Below, in pieces: positions 36,989-42,678 of a stretch of 42,678 nt of DNA. Under the pieces are notes generated by a model. The model was not told the origin of the DNA. It searched no databases and saw only the letters and a program-made list of their open reading frames with translations. This DNA comes from Caldisericia bacterium (GTDB taxonomy: Bacteria; Caldisericota; Caldisericia; UBA6126): assembly GCA_023146045.1 (NCBI GenBank), contig JAGLCW010000245.1:1-42678 (forward strand), given 5' to 3'. A program made the translations under genes and the position numbers. Position 1 is the first letter of the stretch. Each line of letters opens with the position of its first letter.

Positions 36989-38722
36989 TTACGTTCTATG
37001 CTTTTTTATTCCAATGGTTACTACAAAAGTATATTCACCTGATATATCATCTATTCTAGCAAATTTTGTTTCAAAATAACCGTCTTGCATCAGCATCAAT
37101 TGTTTGCAAATTTTTAGACCTAATCCATTATTTTTATCTCTTTCTAAACAGGAATGATCAGTTTTCTTTATACAATCTTTAATGTTTACATAATTTTCAA
37201 CAATTAACTCAATATGAGTTTTAGTTTCATTTGTTTTTATGGATATCGGTTCCTTTGAAGTACCATGTCTTGTGGAATTAAGAATAATATTTCCAACAAC
37301 ACGATTTAAATACATTTTGCTACAGAGAATATCTCCTAAGTAATTATCAATATTCAAAGTAATTATTTTAAAACCAGCATTATTTGCGACTACATTACAT
37401 TCGTCTAAGTATTGTTTAAACAATTCATTCCAATGGGTTGATATTAATACTGCCTTTGGTTCATTTTTCAATACTAAACTGTAGCTTAAAATATTTTCAA
37501 TCATTGACCTTAAATCTTCAGATTTTCTCATTGCCCCGTTAACATATTCTTGCATTTCTTCTAGTTTTTCCCATTTCTTTTCAGAGACCAAGGTTAAATA
37601 ACCCATAATAGTTGTTACTGGGGTGAGTAAATCGTGTGAAAGGTGAGTTATTAAGATTCTTCTTGAAATGTCTAATTCTTTCTCTTTATTAAAACCATCT
37701 CTTAGAGCTTTAGTTAGCATATTTACATTACTAGCAAGACTTGTTAACTCATTATTACCAATAATTCTTATTTTAATGTCTGTATTCCCTTGAGAAATCT
37801 TCACAATTCCTTTTTCGATATTTTTTAAGTATCTACTCATTGGTTTTGTCATTAACACAAAAGATGTCAAAAAAGCCATTATTGCAAATATCAACGAGAG
37901 CATGTATAAGAACTCATAGTCGCCCTTAAAACAATATGACACAAAAAAAGTTTGACCGTCTGAAAAACTAATTGGGAAGTCAACTACATCAAAGTGTGGT
38001 TTTCTTCTAAGGGTTGTTTCGATTACATCTTTAGATATATATTTTAAACTAGTTGCTTCTCCAGAGTAAAGAGAATAATCATTCTTTAAGTAATTCTTGC
38101 TAATGTTAGTCATCACAATATTTTCTTTAGTAGAGTTCTTTACAATGAACTCTTGACTGTAAAACTTCATCAAATCGAACAAATCATCGTATTCTCTAAG
38201 TGTAAAATCCAACACAAAAGGAAACAGGAATTCTTCTCGGTTTACACTCTCTTCGAAATCTTTCTTTATATCATTAAATTTGGTTTCTTTATCGTAGACG
38301 GTTACAATAAATTCAAGCTCTTCACCAAATTTGATATACGGATAAAGTGTGTAATCAACTAGATCTTTTTTTGTTATATCCATGTGAAATACTTTTTGTA
38401 AAAACAACAAATCATCTTTAACAACTATCTCATCGTCTTCTTTTACCAGACCATGACCAGATAAATCATTTAAAACACTTTTTAAATAACTGCTTTGGCT
38501 TAGCATCCCTTTTTTATATAAATCTATTCTTCCATTTCTTTTTAAAGCAATAAACATTTCCTCTTTTGATTCAATAACTTTGTAATCTTTAGGCATTGTA
38601 TGGTAGTTTTCAAGTATATTTGAATGATAACCTACTAATGTAGAACTTACAAATAAAACTAACCCAATAAAAAGGCTACTTATGAAAATTAATAGTATTT
38701 TTAGATTTAATTTGATCTTCAA
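36989..38722 (-). CDS. Sensor histidine kinase of a PhoPR-like two-component system
   Basis: Membrane kinase of 577 residues: first helix (residues about 8-30), a large extracytoplasmic sensor region of about 240 residues (30-268) with no domain I recognise, second helix (about 270-291), HAMP (about 292-345), HisKA with the phospho-acceptor His363 in SHDLLTPVT, and HATPase_c with N box GNIILNSTRHG and G2 box NNGLGLKI. The start is a TTG with GAGGG 10 bases upstream; no ATG is available nearby and the in-frame TAA 18 bases upstream bars a longer form. It is 177 bases downstream of its response regulator gene, an unusually long gap that holds its own promoter-operator and a short leader frame. 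Confidence 0.92.
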   Translation of the reverse strand: MKIKLNLKILLIFISSLFIGLVLFVSSTLVGYHSNILENYHTMPKDYKVIESKEEMFIALKRNGRIDLYKKGMLSQSSYLKSVLNDLSGHGLVKEDDEIVVKDDLLFLQKVFHMDITKKDLVDYTLYPYIKFGEELEFIVTVYDKETKFNDIKKDFEESVNREEFLFPFVLDFTLREYDDLFDLMKFYSQEFIVKNSTKENIVMTNISKNYLKNDYSLYSGEATSLKYISKDVIETTLRRKPHFDVVDFPISFSDGQTFFVSYCFKGDYEFLYMLSLIFAIMAFLTSFVLMTKPMSRYLKNIEKGIVKISQGNTDIKIRIIGNNELTSLASNVNMLTKALRDGFNKEKELDISRRILITHLSHDLLTPVTTIMGYLTLVSEKKWEKLEEMQEYVNGAMRKSEDLRSMIENILSYSLVLKNEPKAVLISTHWNELFKQYLDECNVVANNAGFKIITLNIDNYLGDILCSKMYLNRVVGNIILNSTRHGTSKEPISIKTNETKTHIELIVENYVNIKDCIKKTDHSCLERDKNNGLGLKICKQLMLMQDGYFETKFARIDDISGEYTFVVTIGIKKHRT

Positions 38723-38737
38723 TCCTTTACTTCCCTC

Positions 38738-38770
38738 TTAAATATTTCCGATACCGGATTTCGAAGCCAT
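38738..38770 (-). CDS. Possible 10-residue leader peptide before the kinase gene
   Basis: Short frame MASKSGIGNI with a near-perfect ribosome site (GGAGGT, 8 bases from the ATG), ending 15 bases before the kinase TTG start and in the same frame. A GTG eight codons upstream would make it 18 residues. It lies between the putative kinase promoter (-10 at 38808-38813) and the kinase start, so it could couple or attenuate kinase translation. A GGAGGT is much rarer than chance ATGs in AT-rich DNA, but the peptide may simply be untranslated. Confidence 0.3.
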   Translation of the reverse strand: MASKSGIGNI

Positions 38771-38807
38771 TTCTATTACCTCCAGTGCCTTCACTTAAAC
38801 AATCCTA

Positions 38808-38866
38808 ATTTTAAAGAATTACAAGGAGTTTTAAATATGGTAAATCTTAACAAAATCTTAACATTT
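38808..38866 (-). promoter_or_regulatory. Response-regulator operator and -10 element before the kinase gene
   Basis: Bases 38842-38866 hold two TTAACA hexamers (plus strand, 38847-38852 and 38858-38863) separated by 5 bases, an 11-bp period like the sites of OmpR/PhoB/PhoP-family regulators. The same 25 bases occur again at 39664-39688. On the minus strand a -10 hexamer TAAAAT (38808-38813) begins exactly 28 bases after the operator, as at the second copy, and no good -35 is present, as expected for an activator-dependent promoter. Confidence 0.65.
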
Positions 38867-38899
38867 TTATTTTATAGTGCTTATATAGTGTGTATTATT

Positions 38900-39598
38900 T
38901 TACATTTTTAGTCTTTTTTCTTCAAAAGTATATCCTTTTCCCCAAACATTTCTCAAAAATATTGGGTCTTTTGGATATTTTTCTATTTTCAGTCTTAGCC
39001 TGTTGATGTATACCATTACTTTATTTGAAAATTTGCAGTCATAAGGCTCGTTCCATACTTTTTCATACAGTTCTTTTAAAGAAAGAACTTTATTCATATT
39101 TGACGCTAAGTAGTAAAGCATATCATACTCGCTTCTCGTCAATTGAATAACTTTATTATCAACTACTATTCTTTTGTTTACATGGTTGAAAACAAAGTAT
39201 TCTGTTTTAAATACTCTATTAGCTTTTTTGTCAAACGTGTTTCGATATCTTCTAATTGATGCATAAACTCTTGATGTAAGTGCCGGAAGAGTAAAAGGTT
39301 TTGTTATATAGTCGTCTGCTCCAGAAGTTAGACCATTAATCATGTCTTCTTCTTCAGTTTTTGCTGTTAGAAATATTATCGGCATTTCATATAGTTTTCG
39401 TATTCTTCTACAGGTTTCTAAACCACCTATCCCAGGCATTGCTACGTCAAGTAGTATCAAATGAAATGTGTCATCAACTAACATTAAAGCCTCTTCACCA
39501 TCATAAGCAATCTTTACGATAAATCCTTCGGATTCAAGGTATATTTTGATTATTCTAGCTAATTCTCTTTCGTCATCGACGATTAGTATTTTATTCAT
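38900..39598 (-). CDS. OmpR/PhoP-family response regulator
   Basis: DNA-binding response regulator of about 232 residues. The receiver domain has the acidic pair in IVDDE (residues 7-9), phospho-acceptor Asp51 in LLDVAMPG, Thr in FLTAK and the invariant Lys100 in TKPF. The C-terminal winged helix (about 135-228) contains LTRSEYDMLYYLA and the recognition-helix region KVMVYINRLRLKIE, then GKGYTF. The start is the ATG at 39598 with GAGGA 5-6 bases upstream; an in-frame ATG 17 codons earlier has no ribosome site and would add an atypical tail. Probably binds the duplicated TTAACA operators flanking this gene. The regulated process is not known; the TTAACA-N5-TTAACA site matches the B. subtilis PhoP box layout. 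Confidence 0.95.
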   Translation of the reverse strand: MNKILIVDDERELARIIKIYLESEGFIVKIAYDGEEALMLVDDTFHLILLDVAMPGIGGLETCRRIRKLYEMPIIFLTAKTEEEDMINGLTSGADDYITKPFTLPALTSRVYASIRRYRNTFDKKANRVFKTEYFVFNHVNKRIVVDNKVIQLTRSEYDMLYYLASNMNKVLSLKELYEKVWNEPYDCKFSNKVMVYINRLRLKIEKYPKDPIFLRNVWGKGYTFEEKRLKM

Positions 39599-39629
39599 AT
39601 TATTCCTCAATAATTTGCATACATTTAAA

Positions 39630-39688
39630 ATTATACCTATATATTTCATAAAACAAGGGGGTCAAATCTTAACAAAATCTTAACATTT
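39630..39688 (-). promoter_or_regulatory. Response-regulator operator and -10 element before the regulator gene
   Basis: Second copy of the 25-base sequence (39664-39688) with paired TTAACA hexamers at an 11-bp period. A minus-strand TATAAT (39630-39635) begins exactly 28 bases downstream of it, about 30 bases before the response regulator ATG. The identical geometry at the kinase gene supports a functional, probably autoregulatory, activator site. Confidence 0.7.
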
Positions 39689-39768
39689 GTTATTTTTGAA
39701 ATATATATTTATTCAATATTTTTCATATTCTTAGATTTTGTTTGAACAATGGAAAATTATGCAAAAAT

Positions 39769-39797
39769 TTGCAATTTTTAGTCTCAGTAATTATCAT
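39769..39797 (+). promoter_or_regulatory. Candidate xseAB promoter
   Basis: TTGCAA and TATCAT are separated by 17 bases; the start of transcription would fall near 39804, about 24 bases before the xseA ATG. The match is moderate in a very AT-rich stretch. Confidence 0.4.
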
Positions 39798-39827
39798 GTT
39801 AGAGAAACTTTCTACTAAGGGATGATT

Positions 39828-41123
39828 ATGAATCAAGAAAAATACGATCAAGAAAATAATACGTTTAACAAAAGTTGTCAGAGTGAAACTTTATTAACAG
39901 TTAGTGAATTTCTTGATATTGTAAATCAAAGCATGTCCTCGGTTACATTTTCCATAAAAGGAGAAATATCAAGCTTCAGCTTCAGAAAGCATGCCTATTT
40001 TTCGCTAAAAGACAATAATGATGGCAGTATGGTTAATTGTTTCATGTGGGGATCAGATTACAATATTTGTGGTGTTAACGTAAAAGAAGGTTTAGATGTA
40101 ATAATTCATGGTTTTCCAGAAGTATATAAACCAACAGGCAGGCTAACTTTTAGAGCTAGTTCAATTGAGTTAGTTGGTGAAGGGGCTTTAAAAAAAGCAT
40201 ACGAAGAATTGAAGGACAAATTCCTTGAAGAAGGTTTGTTTGACGTAGAAAGAAAAAAACCAATGCCGTTATTGCCTATTAATATTGGCGTAATAACTTC
40301 AAAATATGGTGCAGTAATAAACGATTTATTAACAAACTTAGGTACATATGGATTAAAGATTTCTCTGTTTGATTCTAGAGTTGAGGGAGTTCTAGCAATA
40401 AAAGAATTAAAAAAGGCTATAGACTATTTTAAAAATAAACCGATCGATTTATTAGTAATAATAAGAGGTGGTGGGAGTCTTGAAAGTCTTCAACCTTTCA
40501 ATAACGAAGTTCTTATACGATCTTTAGTCGACTATAGCGTGCCAATTATTTGCGGTATTGGACACGACAAAGATGTACCTTTAATCTCTTTAGTTTCAGA
40601 TTTATCTGTTTCTACACCTACTGCTGTTGCCAGAGAAATCAATAAATCTTGGGATAAATCAATTGAGAATATTCAGACAACAAGTACACACATTATTGAT
40701 CAATTTTCTCTTATTCTGTTCAACAAAAGTAACATAATTGATAAAAATATGAATCTAATACTCACATTCTATAATAACATTAGGCATTACTTTGATAAAC
40801 TTTTAGCAGAAACAAAGAAATCGATTTCAATTTTTGAATTTTCTATAAATCACACAAAAACACTTTTAGCAAAAGATATAAATATTACTTTTCAGTATTT
40901 TGAATCTTTTATAGACAAAGTTAGCTTTAGAATAGCTAGTCAAGAAAAAGAAATTTTTAAAAACAATCCGAAGTCTGTTCTGAAAAAAGGATACTCAGTT
41001 CTAACATATAATAAAAAAGTAGTACGTTCAATCAAACAAGTAAACAAAGGAAACATATTGAATGTGCGAGTTGAAGACGGGAATATCCTTACATCTGTAA
41101 TAGAAGAATCAAACAAGGAGTAA
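39828..41123 (+). CDS. xseA: Exodeoxyribonuclease VII large subunit
   Basis: Catalytic subunit of exonuclease VII, which degrades single-stranded DNA from both ends. The N-terminal OB fold (residues about 20-115, with VKGEIS-like SIKGEISSF and HAYFSLKD) is followed by the catalytic domain with the signatures GVITSKYGAVINDLL, DLLVIIRGGGSLESLQPFN, CGIGHDKDVPL and VSTPTAVA, then a long coiled coil and a C-terminal Gly-x-Ser/Leu segment (KKGYSVLT). Length about 431 is typical. The start is the ATG at 39828, where AAGGG sits 6 bases upstream; an ATG two codons earlier directly abuts that ribosome site. xseB follows after 2 bases. Confidence 0.97.
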   Translation: MNQEKYDQENNTFNKSCQSETLLTVSEFLDIVNQSMSSVTFSIKGEISSFSFRKHAYFSLKDNNDGSMVNCFMWGSDYNICGVNVKEGLDVIIHGFPEVYKPTGRLTFRASSIELVGEGALKKAYEELKDKFLEEGLFDVERKKPMPLLPINIGVITSKYGAVINDLLTNLGTYGLKISLFDSRVEGVLAIKELKKAIDYFKNKPIDLLVIIRGGGSLESLQPFNNEVLIRSLVDYSVPIICGIGHDKDVPLISLVSDLSVSTPTAVAREINKSWDKSIENIQTTSTHIIDQFSLILFNKSNIIDKNMNLILTFYNNIRHYFDKLLAETKKSISIFEFSINHTKTLLAKDINITFQYFESFIDKVSFRIASQEKEIFKNNPKSVLKKGYSVLTYNKKVVRSIKQVNKGNILNVRVEDGNILTSVIEESNKE

Positions 41124-41125
41124 AA

Positions 41126-41326
41126 ATGAAAGAATTAAACTTAACCGACACATTAAAAAAATTAGAACAAATAAATGAGTGGTTTGATAATCAAGAAGAA
41201 CTTGATATTGAAGCAGGACTAAAAAAAGTTAAAGAAGGTATTGGTCTTGTTAAAGAAAGTAAAAAAAGGTTGAAAGAAATTGAAAATCAATTTGAAGAAA
41301 TAAAAAAAGAATTTAAAGACAGTTAG
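41126..41326 (+). CDS. xseB: Exodeoxyribonuclease VII small subunit
   Basis: 66-residue, almost entirely helical, highly charged protein that binds the coiled coil of XseA in multiple copies. It follows the XseB pattern: a first helix with TLKKLEQI, the segment ELDIEAGLKKVKEGIGLVKE (the usual L-x-x-x-x-x-x-E-E-G region), then a second coiled-coil helix. The gene starts 2 bases after the xseA stop with an AAGGAG ribosome site overlapping the xseA end, so the pair is co-translated. Confidence 0.92.
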   Translation: MKELNLTDTLKKLEQINEWFDNQEELDIEAGLKKVKEGIGLVKESKKRLKEIENQFEEIKKEFKDS

Positions 41327-41701
41327 TCTAAGAGAAATTTGACCTAAAGTAAAATTTGAAAACAAACAGCTAAATATAGAACTACTTAGCACAAAGACGT
41401 TTTCTATAAAATTGTCTGATGGGGATTAAAAACTTAAAACTTTTGTAATGTCCGTAAATTGCTCATTACAGACATGTAGCTCCAAATAACAGCTCTTTAT
41501 CTCTCATTACTACAGCTCATATTAAACTTTTTATCAATATTCTTTAGCCTAAATTACTCTGAAATATATAAACACTCGTGAAACACGTTTTTCAGGCTAA
41601 GTATTTTTAGTCTTTTTTGCTAATTAGTATTTGTCCGGTAGGTAGATAATTAAAACCACTCATTCAAACAAATTACAGTAAAACTTAAAACAAGTTTTCT
41701 A
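41327..41701. other. Intergenic region with hairpins but no recognised gene
   Basis: 375 bases between xseB and the small membrane protein gene. I see no open frame with a ribosome site and no RNA family I recognise. Structure visible: a 7-bp hairpin at 41444-41470 (TGTAATG / CATTACA, 13-base loop), and a larger foldback at 41544-41600 with TTAGCCT pairing to AGGCTAA, an inner CTGAAA / TTTCA pairing and a small CGTG-AAA-CACG hairpin, followed by T-rich sequence ending in T6 at about 41613-41618. The latter could be the terminator of the xseAB transcript or part of a small RNA. A weak 7-bp hairpin (AAAACTT / AAGTTTT, 41680-41698) could end the convergent transcript. Confidence 0.5.
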
Positions 41702-42097
41702 TTACGGTTTTAATCTCAAACATCTAGACATAAATATGGATAAAATAATTTGAGCAACTGCAAGACATTCAAAAATTATAAATATTATAAGTTTACCTGT
41801 CTGGAAATGACTTATTGGAACTCCAAGTTTTGTGATCATAAAAATAGGAGTGTAAACTAGAATAAATAATGGGATTACGACAGCTAAATAATGTGCTAGC
41901 GGTATATCTGGTTTTTTAACAAATTCCTTGAAAGCGTAAATTCCAATTATAATTGTTACAATTGTGGCAAGCAGACCAAGCAACAGTGCCATAGTGCCAC
42001 AAACACTACCGAAGGCATAAAACAATACTTTGCTTACAAAATAAACTGATCCAATCAGTACATAAAATAAGTAAATTTTATTTTCTGTAATTTTCAT
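41702..42097 (-). CDS. Four-helix membrane protein, unknown function
   Basis: 131 residues with four hydrophobic segments (about 9-28, 34-56, 68-90 and 100-122) and a short basic C-terminal tail (MSRCLRLKP). No signal peptide, no enzyme or transporter motif and no family I recognise. An AGGAG ribosome site lies 8 bases before the ATG, and a plausible promoter (AAGACA, 17 bases, TATACA at 42127-42155) precedes it, which supports a real gene. It is transcribed in the same direction as the toxin gene to its right, but a hairpin terminator lies between them. Function not assigned. Confidence 0.7.
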   Translation of the reverse strand: MKITENKIYLFYVLIGSVYFVSKVLFYAFGSVCGTMALLLGLLATIVTIIIGIYAFKEFVKKPDIPLAHYLAVVIPLFILVYTPIFMITKLGVPISHFQTGKLIIFIIFECLAVAQIILSIFMSRCLRLKP

Positions 42098-42126
42098 TTC
42101 TATTACTCCTAATCAAATACTAAAAA

Positions 42127-42155
42127 TGTATAGCGGAACATAAAAGGTTTGTCTT
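42127..42155 (-). promoter_or_regulatory. Candidate promoter of the four-helix membrane protein gene
   Basis: Minus-strand AAGACA and TATACA with a 17-base spacer, about 25 bases ahead of the ribosome site and start codon. Moderate match only. Confidence 0.35.
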
Positions 42156-42210
42156 TCTTCTTAATAGTTAGCATAAATTAAGAAAACACACGGAATTACA
42201 TTAGATAAAC

Positions 42211-42238
42211 AAATACCATCCCCGAAGGAATGGTATTT
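42211..42238 (-). terminator. Hairpin with UUCG tetraloop downstream of the mazF-like gene
   Basis: Stem AAATACCAT / ATGGTATTT closed, on the minus strand, by CC-TTCG-GG, the very stable C(UUCG)G tetraloop, after one mismatch. The T run after it on the minus strand is short (TTTGTTTAT), whereas the plus strand has T6, so it may act in both directions. It lies 138 bases after the toxin stop codon. Confidence 0.6.
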
Positions 42239-42375
42239 AAGGTTTTTTGAACAAATAATGACTTAAGTTCAATTCATTTTTACCATATATTTTCAAATAA
42301 TCAATAAATATAAATAAAATATATGTTCCTCGTTTTCCATTTTGGTACAAATGAAAAAATTAAATCTTGGTCAAA

Positions 42376-42678
42376 TTACTTAACAAATATGAGAGCAACT
42401 CTTTCTAAAACTTCATCCAGTAAATCCGAATTAATGCTTTCAACGAAAGTTGCCTTTCTTGCTTTTAAATCCATTGATTTTAGATGTTCACAAAGTATAA
42501 AACCGGTTGTAGAGGTGTGATCAGCTAGAGATATATGCATAGGAAAACCATTATTTGTATTTGTAATTGGGCAAACTACAGCAAGGTTGGTATATCGGTG
42601 ATAGGATTCATTACTGATAATAAGAGCCGGGCGTTTTCCATTTTGCTCATGACCCTTTTGTGGATAAAAATCAAGGTT
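42376..42678 (-). CDS. MazF/PemK-family endoribonuclease toxin (5' end cut by window)
   Basis: The minus-strand frame is open from the right edge to a TAA at 42376-42378 and encodes the last 100 residues of a MazF-like toxin. Matching features are DFYPQKGHEQNGKRPALIIS (loop with the catalytic Arg in GKRPAL), the VVCPITN strand (Thr of the active site), then GFILCEHLKSMDLKARKA and the C-terminal helix LLDEVLERVALIFVK. The missing part is only about 8-15 residues (usually ending in G-D-I/V-x-W-L/V). Such toxins cleave mRNA at short sequences and are held inactive by an antitoxin (MazE or similar), usually encoded just upstream, here outside the window. Genes of this family also occur singly, so antitoxin pairing is inference. 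Confidence 0.88.
   Translation of the reverse strand, partial: NLDFYPQKGHEQNGKRPALIISNESYHRYTNLAVVCPITNTNNGFPMHISLADHTSTTGFILCEHLKSMDLKARKATFVESINSDLLDEVLERVALIFVK

Noticed and set aside
38837-38911. 24-codon plus-strand frame encoding a hydrophobic peptide with an AAGGAG in front
   Set aside because: It runs through the TTAACA operator and into the 3' end of the regulator gene on the opposite strand; its hydrophobicity is expected from T-rich DNA. Kept only as a remote possibility.
42323-42520. 65-residue plus-strand open frame at the right end
   Set aside because: It is antisense to the MazF-like coding region, which has clear family motifs on the minus strand.

Overview
The window is about 42.7 kb of AT-rich DNA that looks like the chromosome of a low-GC, Gram-positive, probably spore-forming anaerobe (Clostridia-like; an inference). 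The evidence is strong AGGAGG-type ribosome sites, a GerW/YtfJ family protein, a GerMN-domain lipoprotein, a KMSKS-type TyrRS, a copper-amine-oxidase-N stalk domain, and a SufB/C pair with no other suf gene beside it. Most of it is core housekeeping DNA. I see no rRNA, tRNA, CRISPR array, transposase or prophage block. The only mobility-type gene is one tyrosine recombinase downstream of groESL.

Layout. 1-3171 (+): carB, cut by the left edge. 3174-5881 (-): a split YraQ-like permease pair, a YibE/F membrane protein and a GerW/YtfJ-like protein. 6043-7872 (-): an orphan MASE3 sensor kinase. 7978-16713 (-): a tightly packed six-gene cell-envelope operon (GerMN lipoprotein, large secreted propeller/stalk protein, metallo-beta-lactamase-fold hydrolase, aminopeptidase P, ABC exporter, Asp-box propeller lipoprotein). 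16758-17759 (-): tyrosine recombinase with a 24-bp palindrome in front of it. 17871-19794 (-): groES-groEL. 19873-25925 (-): gyrB-gyrA followed by an NCS2 purine-type permease. 26107-26580 (-): lspA, divergent from an RluA-type pseudouridine synthase. 27951-31285 (+): sufC-sufB and a glutamine-synthetase-family gene. 31359-35056 (-): hutU, an alpha-oxoamine synthase and lgt. 35237-36745 (+): tyrS and a small membrane protein. 36989-39598 (-): a PhoPR-like two-component system. 39828-41326 (+): xseA-xseB. 41702-42097 (-): a small membrane protein. 42376-42678 (-): a MazF-family toxin cut by the right edge.

How the genes fit together. Lgt and LspA are both present, and at least two, probably three, predicted lipoproteins encoded here would be their substrates. 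The response regulator and histidine kinase genes are each preceded by the same 25-bp sequence. It holds two TTAACA hexamers at an 11-bp period, and each copy lies exactly 28 bp upstream of a -10 hexamer, which suggests autoregulation. GyrA and GyrB carry residues at quinolone-contact positions that count as resistance substitutions in other species. The least understood parts are the six-gene envelope operon, the hutU / alpha-oxoamine synthase / lgt operon and the recombinase with its palindromic site. All calls come from reading the sequence; no database search was run.
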